Shown here: piece by piece, positions 28,546 to 35,862 of the stretch
Layout of the letters: the number at the start of each line of letters is the position of its first letter
Position numbering within the stretch: position 1 is the first letter of the stretch
DNA from: Halomonas socia
Lineage (GTDB): Bacteria > Pseudomonadota > Gammaproteobacteria > Pseudomonadales > Halomonadaceae
Direction: 5' to 3'
Length of the DNA: 64,000 nucleotides
Assembly (NCBI RefSeq): GCF_010977575.1
Contig: NZ_CP048812.1
Coordinates: 620,001-684,000 of the forward strand
The notes under the pieces: model-generated
Told to the model about the DNA's origin: nothing
Databases searched by the model: none
Seen by the model: the letters and a program-made list of their open reading frames with translations, nothing else
Position numbers and translations under genes: made by a program

Positions 28546-29550
28546 TTATCCCGCCAAAAGGTCCTTGAACCTTTCAGCAAGCTCAAGCGTAAGCTCTGCC
28601 TCCGCCATTGCTTCTTCCTCATTACCTGGACGAATGAATATAGCCGGCACTCCTGAAGCTTCAACTGCCGCCTCATATTCAGGATCATCAAATGTAGCAT
28701 CAATAGTTTCCTTCAACCTTGCTACACGATCCGGATGATTATCGTATGCTTCGCGCTGAACACCCCAGGCTCGTGAAGATGTCAGCTCTGGAATAGAAGT
28801 TCCGAATACGCTATTAATTGTAGGAGCATCGTTAGTTCCACTAGGTGCAGGATTTGAGTCTGAAAACAACCCAAGTACCTTTGCATCATCGCCAAGTGCT
28901 ATTGTATTAGTTACTGGTAGCGCACAACAATCGACTTCACCAGTTATGGCAGCCATTGCCGATGGATTTCCACCACCAAATGGCACAAGATTAAAATTTG
29001 CGCCAGTTTCTTCAGCCAGTGCTAGCATACCAATAGATGCCGGGTGTGGTAACCGGCTAACTGCTACCGTGACGGGACGGTTCTGAGCTTCCTCGACTAA
29101 CTGCTCAACATTTTCGAAGCGCGAATTTGGGCCAACCCAAACGGACATTGGCTCCGATAGTGTTCTTCTAATGAAAACAATATCCCTGCGAAGCTCAATT
29201 CCTGGGTTTTGTGTAGCGAGCATGATGATTTCTGGACCGAGGTTAGCAAACAGCAAATTAAAGGCATCAGGGTCTCGATCCATGTAAAACTGATACCCTA
29301 CTTCACCGGATGCACCGGGCTGATAGGAAAATTCAAAGCTTGTATTTAGGTGATTTTGCCACACTCGGGTAAAAGCCCGGGCATCACGATCCGCCCCACC
29401 ACCTTCGCCAGTAGGGATAGTGATATGGACATTTCGTGAGGAATAATCCTCTGCAAAGGCAGTGCCGAATTTACCGAGGGCCAACATCCCTGCGGCACCT
29501 GCTGTACCAGCCATGAATGTTCTACGTGAGATTGTTAGGCGTTTGCTCAT
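28546..29550 (-). CDS. Tripartite tricarboxylate transporter substrate-binding protein TctC (cassette A)
   Basis: The 334-residue product has a twin-arginine-type leader (S-R-R-T-F-M at residues 8-13, then an Ala/Gly-rich stretch ending A-F-A) and the Bug/TctC fold. It has I-T-I-P-T-G-E-G-G-G-A-D-R-D-A-R, which differs from the more usual P-x-x-P-G-G-x-x-D pattern, and a conserved Q-P-G-A-S-G segment. It binds an anionic solute in the periplasm. Possible Tat export sets it apart from the Sec-type TctC proteins of cassettes B-D. It is the first intact gene of the cassette A operon, about 490 bases from the promoter-operator at 30041-30108. Confidence 0.88.
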   Translation of the reverse strand: MSKRLTISRRTFMAGTAGAAGMLALGKFGTAFAEDYSSRNVHITIPTGEGGGADRDARAFTRVWQNHLNTSFEFSYQPGASGEVGYQFYMDRDPDAFNLLFANLGPEIIMLATQNPGIELRRDIVFIRRTLSEPMSVWVGPNSRFENVEQLVEEAQNRPVTVAVSRLPHPASIGMLALAEETGANFNLVPFGGGNPSAMAAITGEVDCCALPVTNTIALGDDAKVLGLFSDSNPAPSGTNDAPTINSVFGTSIPELTSSRAWGVQREAYDNHPDRVARLKETIDATFDDPEYEAAVEASGVPAIFIRPGNEEEAMAEAELTLELAERFKDLLAG

Positions 29551-30035
29551 ATAGCCTCCAAGAAGCTTTGTGTTTATAATTAGATATTTAATAACTGAAG
29601 TCTACTACAACACTCTCTCCACCTTCCCTCCTCTACTTATGGATAAAACTCCATAAATAAGTCAAACAACAGACTCATCCAAGATAGACCCACATTTGCA
29701 CAGTCGCTACTGCTGGAAGCACTGCAATACCTTAACTTCATTTAATGCTTTATTGAATAAGCTTCAGACCTGCCAAGCCATCATCAGTACGATCACTTCA
29801 TATCCCCCCCTTGCTTCATGCACTTAACCCAAGGGCGAGTCACTTTAGCGATTGGGTGACCCAAGGCGCATCAGCAGCACCTCCATCTACGGTGCTGTAG
29901 TGGTCCCACCCAACTATGTTGGACAGGCCAGTACCACGGAAGACGGTCGAGCACCATGATCTTGGGTTATTGAGAGCTGCATTTTTTGCGCCTTACTCCA
30001 AATGGAGCGCAGCGAGTAGTCGTCGTATTTTCTCA
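29551..30035. other. AT-rich stretch upstream of tctC (cassette A)
   Basis: No intact gene is visible. It contains a weak palindrome near 29638-29657 and a segment at 29896-29925 (TGTAGTGG...GTTGGACA) resembling an IS3-type terminus. The relic of an operator-proximal gene enters from the right (29914-30036). The separation of tctC from its probable promoter looks like the scar of insertion and deletion. Confidence 0.45.
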
Positions 30036-30036
30036 T
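29914..30036 (-). pseudogene. 5' remnant of an operator-proximal gene (cassette A)
   Basis: The frame starts M-R-K-Y-D-D-Y-S-L-R-S-I-W-S-K-A-Q-K and ends after 40 codons. Its ATG is 5 bases after the operator motif. The same start, M-K-K-Y-D-D-Y-T-P-R-S, occurs at the same spacing at 31434 before the first chr gene. The family is not recognised; the pattern R-S-I-W-S-x-x-x-K is loosely like the start of adenylosuccinate lyase-type enzymes. It seems to be the truncated beginning of a lost gene. Confidence 0.4.
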
Positions 30037-30040
30037 CTTG

Positions 30041-30108
30041 GATCGTCTTATAGTCATAAAATCGATTATTGTCATGAAAACGTAGATCACCTTTTCCAGG
30101 TCAGTCAA
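30041..30108 (-). promoter_or_regulatory. Promoter-operator module 1 (cassette A)
   Basis: On the minus strand, TTGACT (30103-30108), an 18-base spacer and TACGTT (30079-30084) are followed by ATAATCGATTTT-N6-(T)AAGACGAT (30041-30069). The same arrangement occurs at 31362-31430 and 36647-36714. The AATCG...CGAT(T) dyad is a plausible GntR operator. Confidence 0.6.
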
Positions 30109-30385
30109 GATTTTTTTAGCGATGCTTCATCAGCTCATTCAATGGTCCCCTCCAGTGCTGGCCCCCGAGGCTGTGAGGCCCACGAAATGGATTTCGGCTA
30201 CTACTTTTAGCGTTTTGAGAAGCAATCCGGCAGGCAGTACTTACATCCGAACAAGCACCACTGCCACCAAGGTGGGTGATATAACAGCAACGAGCGGCCC
30301 CATAGCCCATGCCTCTGTGCGTCGTTCTCGCACGACTCCGTGCCCGCTTGCTCGCGAGCTGATTCCTAGTTAATTAGTACGATGG
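30109..30385. other. Intergenic stretch left of the yigZ remnant
   Basis: No gene is recognisable in this 277-base stretch. Composition shifts back toward GC-rich. Short open frames on both strands have no ribosome site and match no family I recognise. Confidence 0.35.
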
Positions 30386-30662
30386 CCGGCTCGGCACCGC
30401 GGGGTGCCCGATGTTCCAAGTGCTGGAGGGGTCCGGTATCGGCCAGGTGGGCTGCGTGGTCACACGCTACTTCGGCGGCACCAAGCTGGGCTCCGGCGAC
30501 CTGGCCCGCAGCTGGCTCGCCGAGCGCCACATCCCGATACACGGTGCCGACTACCACGCCCACGGCGTGACCCTGCAGGTCGGCTGGCCCGCCGGCGAGG
30601 ACAGCGCTCACCTGGATGAGCTGGCCTCACGGCTCAAGGGACGGCTCAGCGTCACCGCCTGA
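30386..30662 (+). pseudogene. Truncated yigZ duplicate
   Basis: From 30411 the sequence repeats yigZ from its M-F-Q-V-L segment to the stop, but the first half of the gene is missing. An internal deletion of 111 bases joins G-D-L-A-R directly to S-W-L-A-E-R; short CTGGCCCGC/GAGGCCCGC repeats flank the lost part in the intact gene. The remaining frame is open but lacks the start and the conserved N-terminal motif. It marks the edge of a segmental duplication. Confidence 0.85.
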
Positions 30663-30663
30663 A

Positions 30664-31323
30664 CTATTTGCAGCTGCCCAGGGCCACTTCGTAGGAGCGC
30701 TCGATATGGTCCTCGAGCAGCGCCCGCGCCGCCTTGACGTCGCGCCCCAGCGCCAGTTCGACCAGCTCGCCGTGCTGGGCATCGAGAATCTTGCGCACCG
30801 CCGGCACGCCAGGGGCCATGCGCCGATAGCGGTCGAACTGGTCGTGCAGCTGGTCGATGAAACGTAGCAGCCACACCGAGCCGCAGGGGGCCACCAGAGT
30901 GCTGTGGAAGCGGGTATGCAGCTGCTCCCACTCGTCGACCTTGGTCGGCGATAGATCCGCTCGCTTGAGGCGGTGCGCCGCGGCCAGCAGCTCCGACTCC
31001 CACTCGGCGTCGCCGTTGAGGATCGCCCGTTCGAGGGCCATTCCTTCCAGCTCGCGGCGCATGCCGGCGACGTCATCGAGCTCGCGGCGATCCAGCCGCG
31101 GCACCCGAAAGCCGCGCTGATTCTCCTGTACCAGCAGCCCGTAGGCGGCAAGGCGATTGAGCGCTTCGCGCAGCGGACTCAACCCCACTTGATACTGCTC
31201 CTTGAGGCCATTGATGGCCACCTTCTCACCGGCGGTGAAGCGGCCATTGACCAGGTCGTGACGCATGGCGTCGAACACCCGGCTGGCGGTGGTAGCACTC
31301 TGTTTGCGTTGCGGGACGTCCAT
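30664..31323 (-). CDS. GntR family (FCD-type) transcriptional regulator, copy 2
   Basis: This 219-residue regulator matches copy 1 (22549-23208) except for Gly in place of Glu in the L-A-L-G-R-D-V-K segment of the FCD domain. The N-terminal winged helix is intact. The ATG at 31323 has GGAGGAGAG upstream. It is divergent from promoter-operator module 2 and the first chr pair, the classic layout for a GntR repressor and its target. It is therefore the best candidate regulator of the TTT/chr cassettes through the shared operator. Confidence 0.9.
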   Translation of the reverse strand: MDVPQRKQSATTASRVFDAMRHDLVNGRFTAGEKVAINGLKEQYQVGLSPLREALNRLAAYGLLVQENQRGFRVPRLDRRELDDVAGMRRELEGMALERAILNGDAEWESELLAAAHRLKRADLSPTKVDEWEQLHTRFHSTLVAPCGSVWLLRFIDQLHDQFDRYRRMAPGVPAVRKILDAQHGELVELALGRDVKAARALLEDHIERSYEVALGSCK

Positions 31324-31344
31324 CTCTCCTCCATGGAAGGACCA

Positions 31345-31360
31345 CTCTGTAACCACAGAG
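31345..31360. promoter_or_regulatory. Palindrome upstream of gntR copy 2
   Basis: CTCTGT-AACC-ACAGAG lies between gntR and the divergent -35 box and is identical to 23231-23246. It may bind GntR for autoregulation. Confidence 0.4.
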
Positions 31361-31361
31361 C

Positions 31362-31430
31362 TTGACGCATCCTCGAAGAACAATCTACGTTCTAAATATA
31401 ATAATCGATTTTACGACAACAAGACGATTA
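31362..31430 (+). promoter_or_regulatory. Promoter-operator module 2 (first chr pair)
   Basis: TTGACG (31362-31367), an 18-base spacer and TACGTT (31386-31391) precede ATAATCGATTTT-N6-ACAAGACGATT (31401-31429). A TATAAT also occurs at 31397-31402. It faces gntR copy 2 and is homologous to modules 1 and 3. Confidence 0.65.
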
Positions 31431-31433
31431 GCG

Positions 31434-31487
31434 ATGAAAAAATACGACGACTACACGCCACGCTCCACCTGCCATAGGTCGCCATAA
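31434..31487 (+). other. 17-codon leader ORF before the first chr gene
   Basis: The ORF encodes M-K-K-Y-D-D-Y-T-P-R-S-T-C-H-R-S-P. Its TAA shares a base with the chr ATG (TAATG), so the two could be translationally coupled. It starts 5 bases after the operator motif. The N terminus matches the gene remnant in cassette A, so it is probably the relic of a lost gene now acting, at most, as a leader. Confidence 0.4.
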
Positions 31488-32068
31488 TGCCGCACTCGAC
31501 GATACAGGGTCGCGGTGCCCGCCAGCGCGACCTGTTCTGGGCCTTCCTGCGCATCGGCCTGCTCGGCTTCGGCGGCGGCCCCGCGATGATTCCCCTCGTC
31601 CAGCAGGAGGTGGTCAAGCGCCACGCCTGGCTCAGCGATGAGGAGTTCGCCGATATCCTGGCCATCGCCAACACTCTTCCCGGCCCCATCGCCACCAAGA
31701 TGCCCGGCTATATCGGCTATCGCGTCGGCGGCGTGACCGGCTGCATCAACGCCGTGCTGGCCGTGATCCTGCCCACCATCATCGCCATGATCGCCTTGCT
31801 CGGGGTGTTCAGCCGCTACCGCGACGTGGCCTGGATCCAGGGTATGGGCCAGGGCGTAGTGCCGGTGGTGATGGTGATGATGGGCCAGTTGGCCTGGGAC
31901 TTCCTCAACAAGTCGCAGCTGGTGCTCGGCTGGCTGGTCAGCCTGGCCATGGCGGCGGTGGCCGGCGTGCTCATCTATTGGCTAGGCGTGCATCCCGGCT
32001 GGGTGATCGGCGGCATCCTGGCGGCGGCGCTGCTGCGCCCGACACCCAAACGGGAGGCCACCCCATGA
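31487..32068 (+). CDS. Chromate transporter family protein, short-chain CHR subunit 1 (copy 1)
   Basis: The 193-residue membrane protein has the CHR signature G-F-G-G-G-P-A-M-I-P-L-V and P-G-P-I-A-T-K-M-P-G-Y-I-G-Y near residues 30-75. Short CHR proteins work as pairs that together equal one long ChrA. Classic members export chromate, and some act on sulfate or other oxyanions. It overlaps its partner by four bases (ATGA). From base 31584 it is identical to 36871 onward. Its site behind a GntR operator and ahead of TTT genes makes a role with organic anions possible; this is inference. Confidence 0.88.
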   Translation: MPHSTIQGRGARQRDLFWAFLRIGLLGFGGGPAMIPLVQQEVVKRHAWLSDEEFADILAIANTLPGPIATKMPGYIGYRVGGVTGCINAVLAVILPTIIAMIALLGVFSRYRDVAWIQGMGQGVVPVVMVMMGQLAWDFLNKSQLVLGWLVSLAMAAVAGVLIYWLGVHPGWVIGGILAAALLRPTPKREATP

Positions 32069-32595
32069 TCTACTGGGAGCTGTTCCTGGCCTTCTTTATT
32101 CCCAACATCATCGGCTACGGCGGCGGCCCGGCGATCATCCCACTGATCGAGGCCGAAGTGGTCGGCCGCTACGGCTGGATGGGTGCCCAGGAGTTCGCCG
32201 AGACCCTGGCGCTGGGCAACGCCCTGCCCAGCCCCATCGCCACCAAGATGGCCGGCTACGTGGGCTATGACGTGGCCGGCGTGGGCGGCGCCATCGTCGC
32301 TGTGTTCGCCACCGTGGTGCCATCGCTGCTGCTGATGCTCGGTGCCTTGGGGCTGCTCTATCGCCACCGCGAGTCGCCGCGGGTCAAGCGCATGAGCCAG
32401 TGGGTGCGCCCGGTGATCGCGCTGATGATGGCCTGGCTGACCTGGAGCTTCTTCAGCGAAGGGCTCAACAGCGCCGGGCTGCTCCACACCCTGCTGATCG
32501 GCGCCGTGGCCGCCGTGGCGCTGCTCCGGTTTCGCGCCCACCCGGCCTTCGTGGTGCTCGGCGCACTGGTCTATGGAGGAGTGTTCCTGGGCTGA
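31584..32595. repeat. Direct repeat of the chr pair, copy 1
   Basis: No difference was seen between 31584-32595 and 36871-37882 (1,012 bases at a constant offset of 5,287). The match ends at the second gene's stop codon. Upstream of 31584 the copies differ by scattered substitutions. Confidence 0.9.
32065..32595 (+). CDS. Chromate transporter family protein, short-chain CHR subunit 2 (copy 1)
   Basis: The 176-residue partner has the second CHR-domain pattern: N-I-I-G-Y-G-G-G-P-A-I-I-P-L-I-E near residue 14 and P-S-P-I-A-T-K-M-A-G-Y-V-G-Y. It has about five to six helices. The ATG at 32065 overlaps the previous stop and has GGGAGG upstream. It is expected to form a heterodimeric transporter with subunit 1. 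It is identical to 37352-37882. Confidence 0.87.
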   Translation: MIYWELFLAFFIPNIIGYGGGPAIIPLIEAEVVGRYGWMGAQEFAETLALGNALPSPIATKMAGYVGYDVAGVGGAIVAVFATVVPSLLLMLGALGLLYRHRESPRVKRMSQWVRPVIALMMAWLTWSFFSEGLNSAGLLHTLLIGAVAAVALLRFRAHPAFVVLGALVYGGVFLG

Positions 32596-32660
32596 ATAAC
32601 GGCGCCGCTGACGGCCACCACGACACCATCCTCATCCAACAATACAACGAGGACGACACC

Positions 32661-32735
32661 ATGCAGAGCTACACGCCAGCTTCATTCACATGCCACGGCC
32701 CTTGCGCTGAGGGAGGGCAGCATGTCGACCAATGA
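32661..32735 (+). other. 24-codon ORF overlapping the tctB start (cassette B)
   Basis: It begins M-Q-S-Y-T-P-A-S-F and ends inside tctB. The preceding AACGAGGACGACACC resembles the leader of a tctC gene. In cassette C a tctC stands at this place, so this may be the stump of a deleted tctC. Coding function is unproven. Confidence 0.3.
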
Positions 32736-33237
32736 TCAGCACATCGATCCCACGCTGGATCTCTATTCCGGCGCTATATTCACCGCTATCGGCCTGGGCG
32801 CGATGATCACCGCACGCAACTATCCGCTGGGCAGCATCGATCGCATGGGTCCGGGGTTCTTCCCGATGGTGCTTGGCGCCATCATCGCGACACTCGGCAT
32901 CATGCTGATAGTCAAGAACCTCGAGGGATTCCGCCAGGCGCGTCGCCGCAAGCATGCAGCAGCCCCTGACCCCGAGGTTGACAGTAGCAGGCGAGTCGGC
33001 ATGCTCAGGGCGGCCCGGTCGATGCTGTTCGTGCTCGGCGGCATGACCTTCTTTGCCCTGACCATCGAGCATATCGGCCTGCTGCTATCGGTCATCGGAC
33101 TGGTGATCATCTGCTCGTTCGCCGAGACGGGCATGAAGTGGCGCTCCACGCTGCTGTTGGCGCTGTTCATGGCCGCCCTCTCGGCGGCGATATTCCGCTA
33201 CGGCATCGGCCTTCCTCTGCAGCTGTGGGGTAACTAA
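32722..33237 (+). CDS. Tripartite tricarboxylate transporter, small subunit TctB (cassette B)
   Basis: The 171-residue product has the four-helix TctB layout: helix 1 near residues 15-32, the G-P-G-F-F-P motif, a cytoplasmic basic loop, and two C-terminal helices. TctB pairs with TctA in the inner membrane. GGAGGG lies just before the ATG. The stop overlaps the tctA start (TAATG). Here the order is tctB-tctA-tctC, unlike C and D. Confidence 0.88.
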   Translation: MSTNDQHIDPTLDLYSGAIFTAIGLGAMITARNYPLGSIDRMGPGFFPMVLGAIIATLGIMLIVKNLEGFRQARRRKHAAAPDPEVDSSRRVGMLRAARSMLFVLGGMTFFALTIEHIGLLLSVIGLVIICSFAETGMKWRSTLLLALFMAALSAAIFRYGIGLPLQLWGN

Positions 33238-34739
33238 TGGAATTCATCGACCACCTCGCGCTGGGCTTCGGCATCGCGCTGTCACCCGAGACGTTGATGT
33301 ACTGCTTCATCGGCGTGACCCTGGGCACCTTCATCGGCGTACTGCCGGGGATCGGGCCGCTGGCCACCATCGGCCTGCTGCTGCCGGTCACCTTCCACCT
33401 GCCGCCCACCGAGGCGATCATCATGATCGCCGGGCTCTACTATGGCGCCATGTATGGCGGCTCGACCACGGCCATCCTGCTCAACCTCCCGGGCACCGCC
33501 GCCTCGGTGGTGGTCGCCCTCGATGGCCACCCCATGGCCCAGCAGGGGCGCGCCGGGCCGGCCCTGGTAATGACCACCCTCGTGTCCTTCGCCGCCGCCT
33601 GCGTAGCCATCGTCATCATTGCCCTCTTTGCTCCGCCACTGGCCCAGTTCGCACTGCGCTTCGGTTCCCCGGAGTACTTCTCGCTGATGCTTGCCGGCCT
33701 GCTCGGTGCGGCCGTCTTGGTCAACGGCTCGCTGATCAAGGGCATCGCCATGGTGATCCTCGGCCTGCTGCTGGGCATGGTTGGCCAGGACGTGACCTCC
33801 GGCATACCGCGTTTCACCTTCGGCAGCATGAGCCTCTACGACGGTATGGGCTTCGTGGTGGTGATCATCGGCTTGTTCGGCCTGGCCGAGGTGCTCAACA
33901 ACGTGGCCCTGGGCGAGAAACGCGAGCGCTTCGTCGGCAAGGTGCCGTGGCGTGACCTGGTTCCCACCAGGAAGGATCTTCGCGACTCGGCTGGCGCCAC
34001 GGCGCGCGGCACCGGCCTGGGCTCGCTGCTCGGGTTGCTGCCCGGCGCCGGGCCGGCGATGAGCACCTTCGCCGCCTATGCCGTGGAAAAGAAGGTCGCC
34101 AAGGACCCCAGCCGCTTCGGCAAGGGCGCCATCGAGGGCATAGCCGCGCCGGAGGCGGCCAATAACGCCGCGGCGCAGACCTCGTTCATTCCCACTCTTT
34201 CGCTGGGCGTGCCCGGCGACGCCACCATGGCGCTGATCCTCGGCGCCATGATGATGCATGGCCTGGTGCCGGGGCCGCAGATCGTGACCTCCAGCCCAGA
34301 CTTCTTCTGGGCGCTGATCGCCAGCTTCTGGATCGGCAACCTGCTGCTGCTGATCCTCAACCTGCCGCTGGTCGGTATCTGGATCAAGATGCTGTCGATC
34401 CCCTACCGCATCATGTTCCCGGCCATCGTGACCTTCATTTCGATCGGCATGTACAGCCTGCACCTGGAGATCTTCGACGTCTTTCTCGCCGCGGGTTTCG
34501 GGCTGGTCGGTTATCTGTTCATCAAGCTGCGCTGCGAAGCGGCGCCGCTGCTGCTCGGGTTGATCCTGGGCCCGATGGTGGAAGAGAACCTGCGTCGCTC
34601 GATGCTGATCTCCCGCGGCGACTTCAGCATCTTCTTCACCCGCCCGATCAGCCTGAGCTTCCTGATACTTGCCGTATTCATCATTGCAATCGTGCTCGGC
34701 CCAGGCCTCTACCGGCGCTGGAAAGCCAGGGCCGCCTAG
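33237..34739 (+). CDS. Tripartite tricarboxylate transporter, large permease TctA (cassette B)
   Basis: The 500-residue permease has the TctA motifs G-V-L-P-G-I-G-P-L, Y-G-G-S-T-T-A-I-L-L-N-L-P-G-T, the second repeat G-L-L-P-G-A-G-P-A-M-S-T-F-A-A-Y, E-A-A-N-N-A, and L-G-V-P-G-D-A-T-M-A. It should import the ligand delivered by the TctC at 34821. It is translationally coupled to tctB. Confidence 0.94.
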   Translation: MEFIDHLALGFGIALSPETLMYCFIGVTLGTFIGVLPGIGPLATIGLLLPVTFHLPPTEAIIMIAGLYYGAMYGGSTTAILLNLPGTAASVVVALDGHPMAQQGRAGPALVMTTLVSFAAACVAIVIIALFAPPLAQFALRFGSPEYFSLMLAGLLGAAVLVNGSLIKGIAMVILGLLLGMVGQDVTSGIPRFTFGSMSLYDGMGFVVVIIGLFGLAEVLNNVALGEKRERFVGKVPWRDLVPTRKDLRDSAGATARGTGLGSLLGLLPGAGPAMSTFAAYAVEKKVAKDPSRFGKGAIEGIAAPEAANNAAAQTSFIPTLSLGVPGDATMALILGAMMMHGLVPGPQIVTSSPDFFWALIASFWIGNLLLLILNLPLVGIWIKMLSIPYRIMFPAIVTFISIGMYSLHLEIFDVFLAAGFGLVGYLFIKLRCEAAPLLLGLILGPMVEENLRRSMLISRGDFSIFFTRPISLSFLILAVFIIAIVLGPGLYRRWKARAA

Positions 34740-34757
34740 TCGAGCACGCTGCATCCT

Positions 34758-34778
34758 GCGCACGGTTCGACCGTGCGC
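34758..34778 (+). terminator. Hairpin between tctA and tctC (cassette B)
   Basis: GCGCACGGT and ACCGTGCGC form a perfect 9-bp stem with a 3-base loop. There is no T-tract; it may stabilise or attenuate the transcript. Confidence 0.4.
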
Positions 34779-34820
34779 CACAACCGGCGACACGCCCAAC
34801 ACCAAGACCGGAGTACAACA

Positions 34821-35798
34821 ATGCCAATGCTCATCAAACCCCTCGCTACCCTTGCCGCGATCCCGGCACTCAGCATGATGATCGCGACCACCGCCGCCGC
34901 CGACTATCCCGAGCGGGAAATACGACTGATCATCCCGTTCGGCGCAGGCGGTTCGACGGATATCGTCGGCCGTACCGCGGGGCAACCGCTCTCCGACCGG
35001 CTCGGCCAGCCATTCGTCTACGAAAACCGCGGCGGCGCTGGCGGCACCGTGGGGACCCGTTCTGCCTCCACCGCCAACAACAATGGCTACACCCTGTCGG
35101 TCGGCTCGACCAGCACCCACGCCGTCGGCTACCTGGTCCACGACGATGTCGGCTACCACCCCATCGATGACTTCGAGCCGATCAGCCTGATCGCCGAAAC
35201 GCCCTACGTGCTGGTGGTGCACCCCGACTCCGATTTCCACTCGGTGCAGGACGTCATCGACCACGCCCAGGAGAATCCCGGCGACATGAACTTCGGTTCC
35301 GCCGGGGCCGGCAGCACCACCCACCTGTCGGCGCTGATGTTCAACGACATGGCCGACGTCGATGCCGTGCATATCCCTTATGAAGGCAACGCCGAGGCCA
35401 CTACCGCCGTGCTCGGTCGGGAGATCGACTACCTGTTCGGCAGTTTCCCGGCGGTGTACTCGGCCATCCAGAACGAGCAGCTGCGCGCGCTGGGCGTCGG
35501 CACCGAGAACCGGGCCTCGCAGCTGCCCGATGTCCCCACCGTCGAAGAGGCCGGGGTCGATGGCTATCTCGCCACGCTGTGGCTGGGCATCTTCGCCCCG
35601 GCCGGCACCGATGACGACATCGTGGCCCAGTTGCACGGCGAGATCGCCGACATGATCGAGAACGACGAAGCGGTCCGCGAGGCGCTGCGCGACAACGGCG
35701 CCGAGCCGGTCTTCAGCGAGTCGCCGGACGACTTCGCGACTCTGATCGAGTCCGAGATCGAGCGCTATCGCGAGATCGTCGACAACATCGACGAGTAA
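34821..35798 (+). CDS. Tripartite tricarboxylate transporter substrate-binding protein TctC (cassette B)
   Basis: The 325-residue Bug-family protein has a Sec signal ending near A-A-A-D. The ligand-pocket motif P-F-G-A-G-G-S-T-D is near residue 40, with E-N-R-G-G-A-G-G-T-V-G later and D-V-P-T-V-E-E-A-G near residue 240. Bug proteins bind carboxylates, including di- and tricarboxylates or amino-acid derivatives. A GGAG lies 8 bases before the ATG; a longer frame starting at 34773 has no signal peptide at its start. Confidence 0.92.
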   Translation: MPMLIKPLATLAAIPALSMMIATTAAADYPEREIRLIIPFGAGGSTDIVGRTAGQPLSDRLGQPFVYENRGGAGGTVGTRSASTANNNGYTLSVGSTSTHAVGYLVHDDVGYHPIDDFEPISLIAETPYVLVVHPDSDFHSVQDVIDHAQENPGDMNFGSAGAGSTTHLSALMFNDMADVDAVHIPYEGNAEATTAVLGREIDYLFGSFPAVYSAIQNEQLRALGVGTENRASQLPDVPTVEEAGVDGYLATLWLGIFAPAGTDDDIVAQLHGEIADMIENDEAVREALRDNGAEPVFSESPDDFATLIESEIERYREIVDNIDE

Positions 35799-35816
35799 TC
35801 CCTTCGCTCAACCACC

Positions 35817-35840
35817 GCGCCCGCCGCGAGCGGCGGGCGC
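35817..35840 (+). terminator. Hairpin after tctC (cassette B)
   Basis: GCGCCCGCC and GGCGGGCGC form a strong GC stem that can extend to 11 bp. No T-tract follows, and the FAH gene begins 22 bases later, so attenuation or mRNA protection is more likely than full termination. Confidence 0.45.
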
Positions 35841-35862
35841 ACCAACCCGCAAGGACCCGTCC

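Larger units (their letters stand above)
23272..30385. other. AT-rich genomic island (TTT cassette A)
   Basis: Base composition drops sharply from the GC-rich flanks and returns near the yigZ fragment. Genes use AT-rich codons. The block holds a TauE-like exporter, an alpha/beta hydrolase, an FAH protein, TctA, TctB and TctC on one strand, with several broken genes and no intact mobility gene. It is bracketed by direct repeats of yigZ' and gntR. Transfer from a lower-GC relative is the likely origin. Confidence 0.75.
30411..31385. repeat. Direct repeat, right copy (yigZ 3' fragment + gntR)
   Basis: This is the second copy of 22185-23271, shorter by 111 bases in yigZ and by one base before gntR. 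Homology ends at 31385, the base before the -10 element of the divergent promoter. Confidence 0.9.

Noticed and set aside
33282-35636. A 784-codon minus-strand frame opposite tctA and tctC of cassette B
   Set aside because: Antisense of well-recognised genes, His/Gln/Asp-rich, no recognisable domain.
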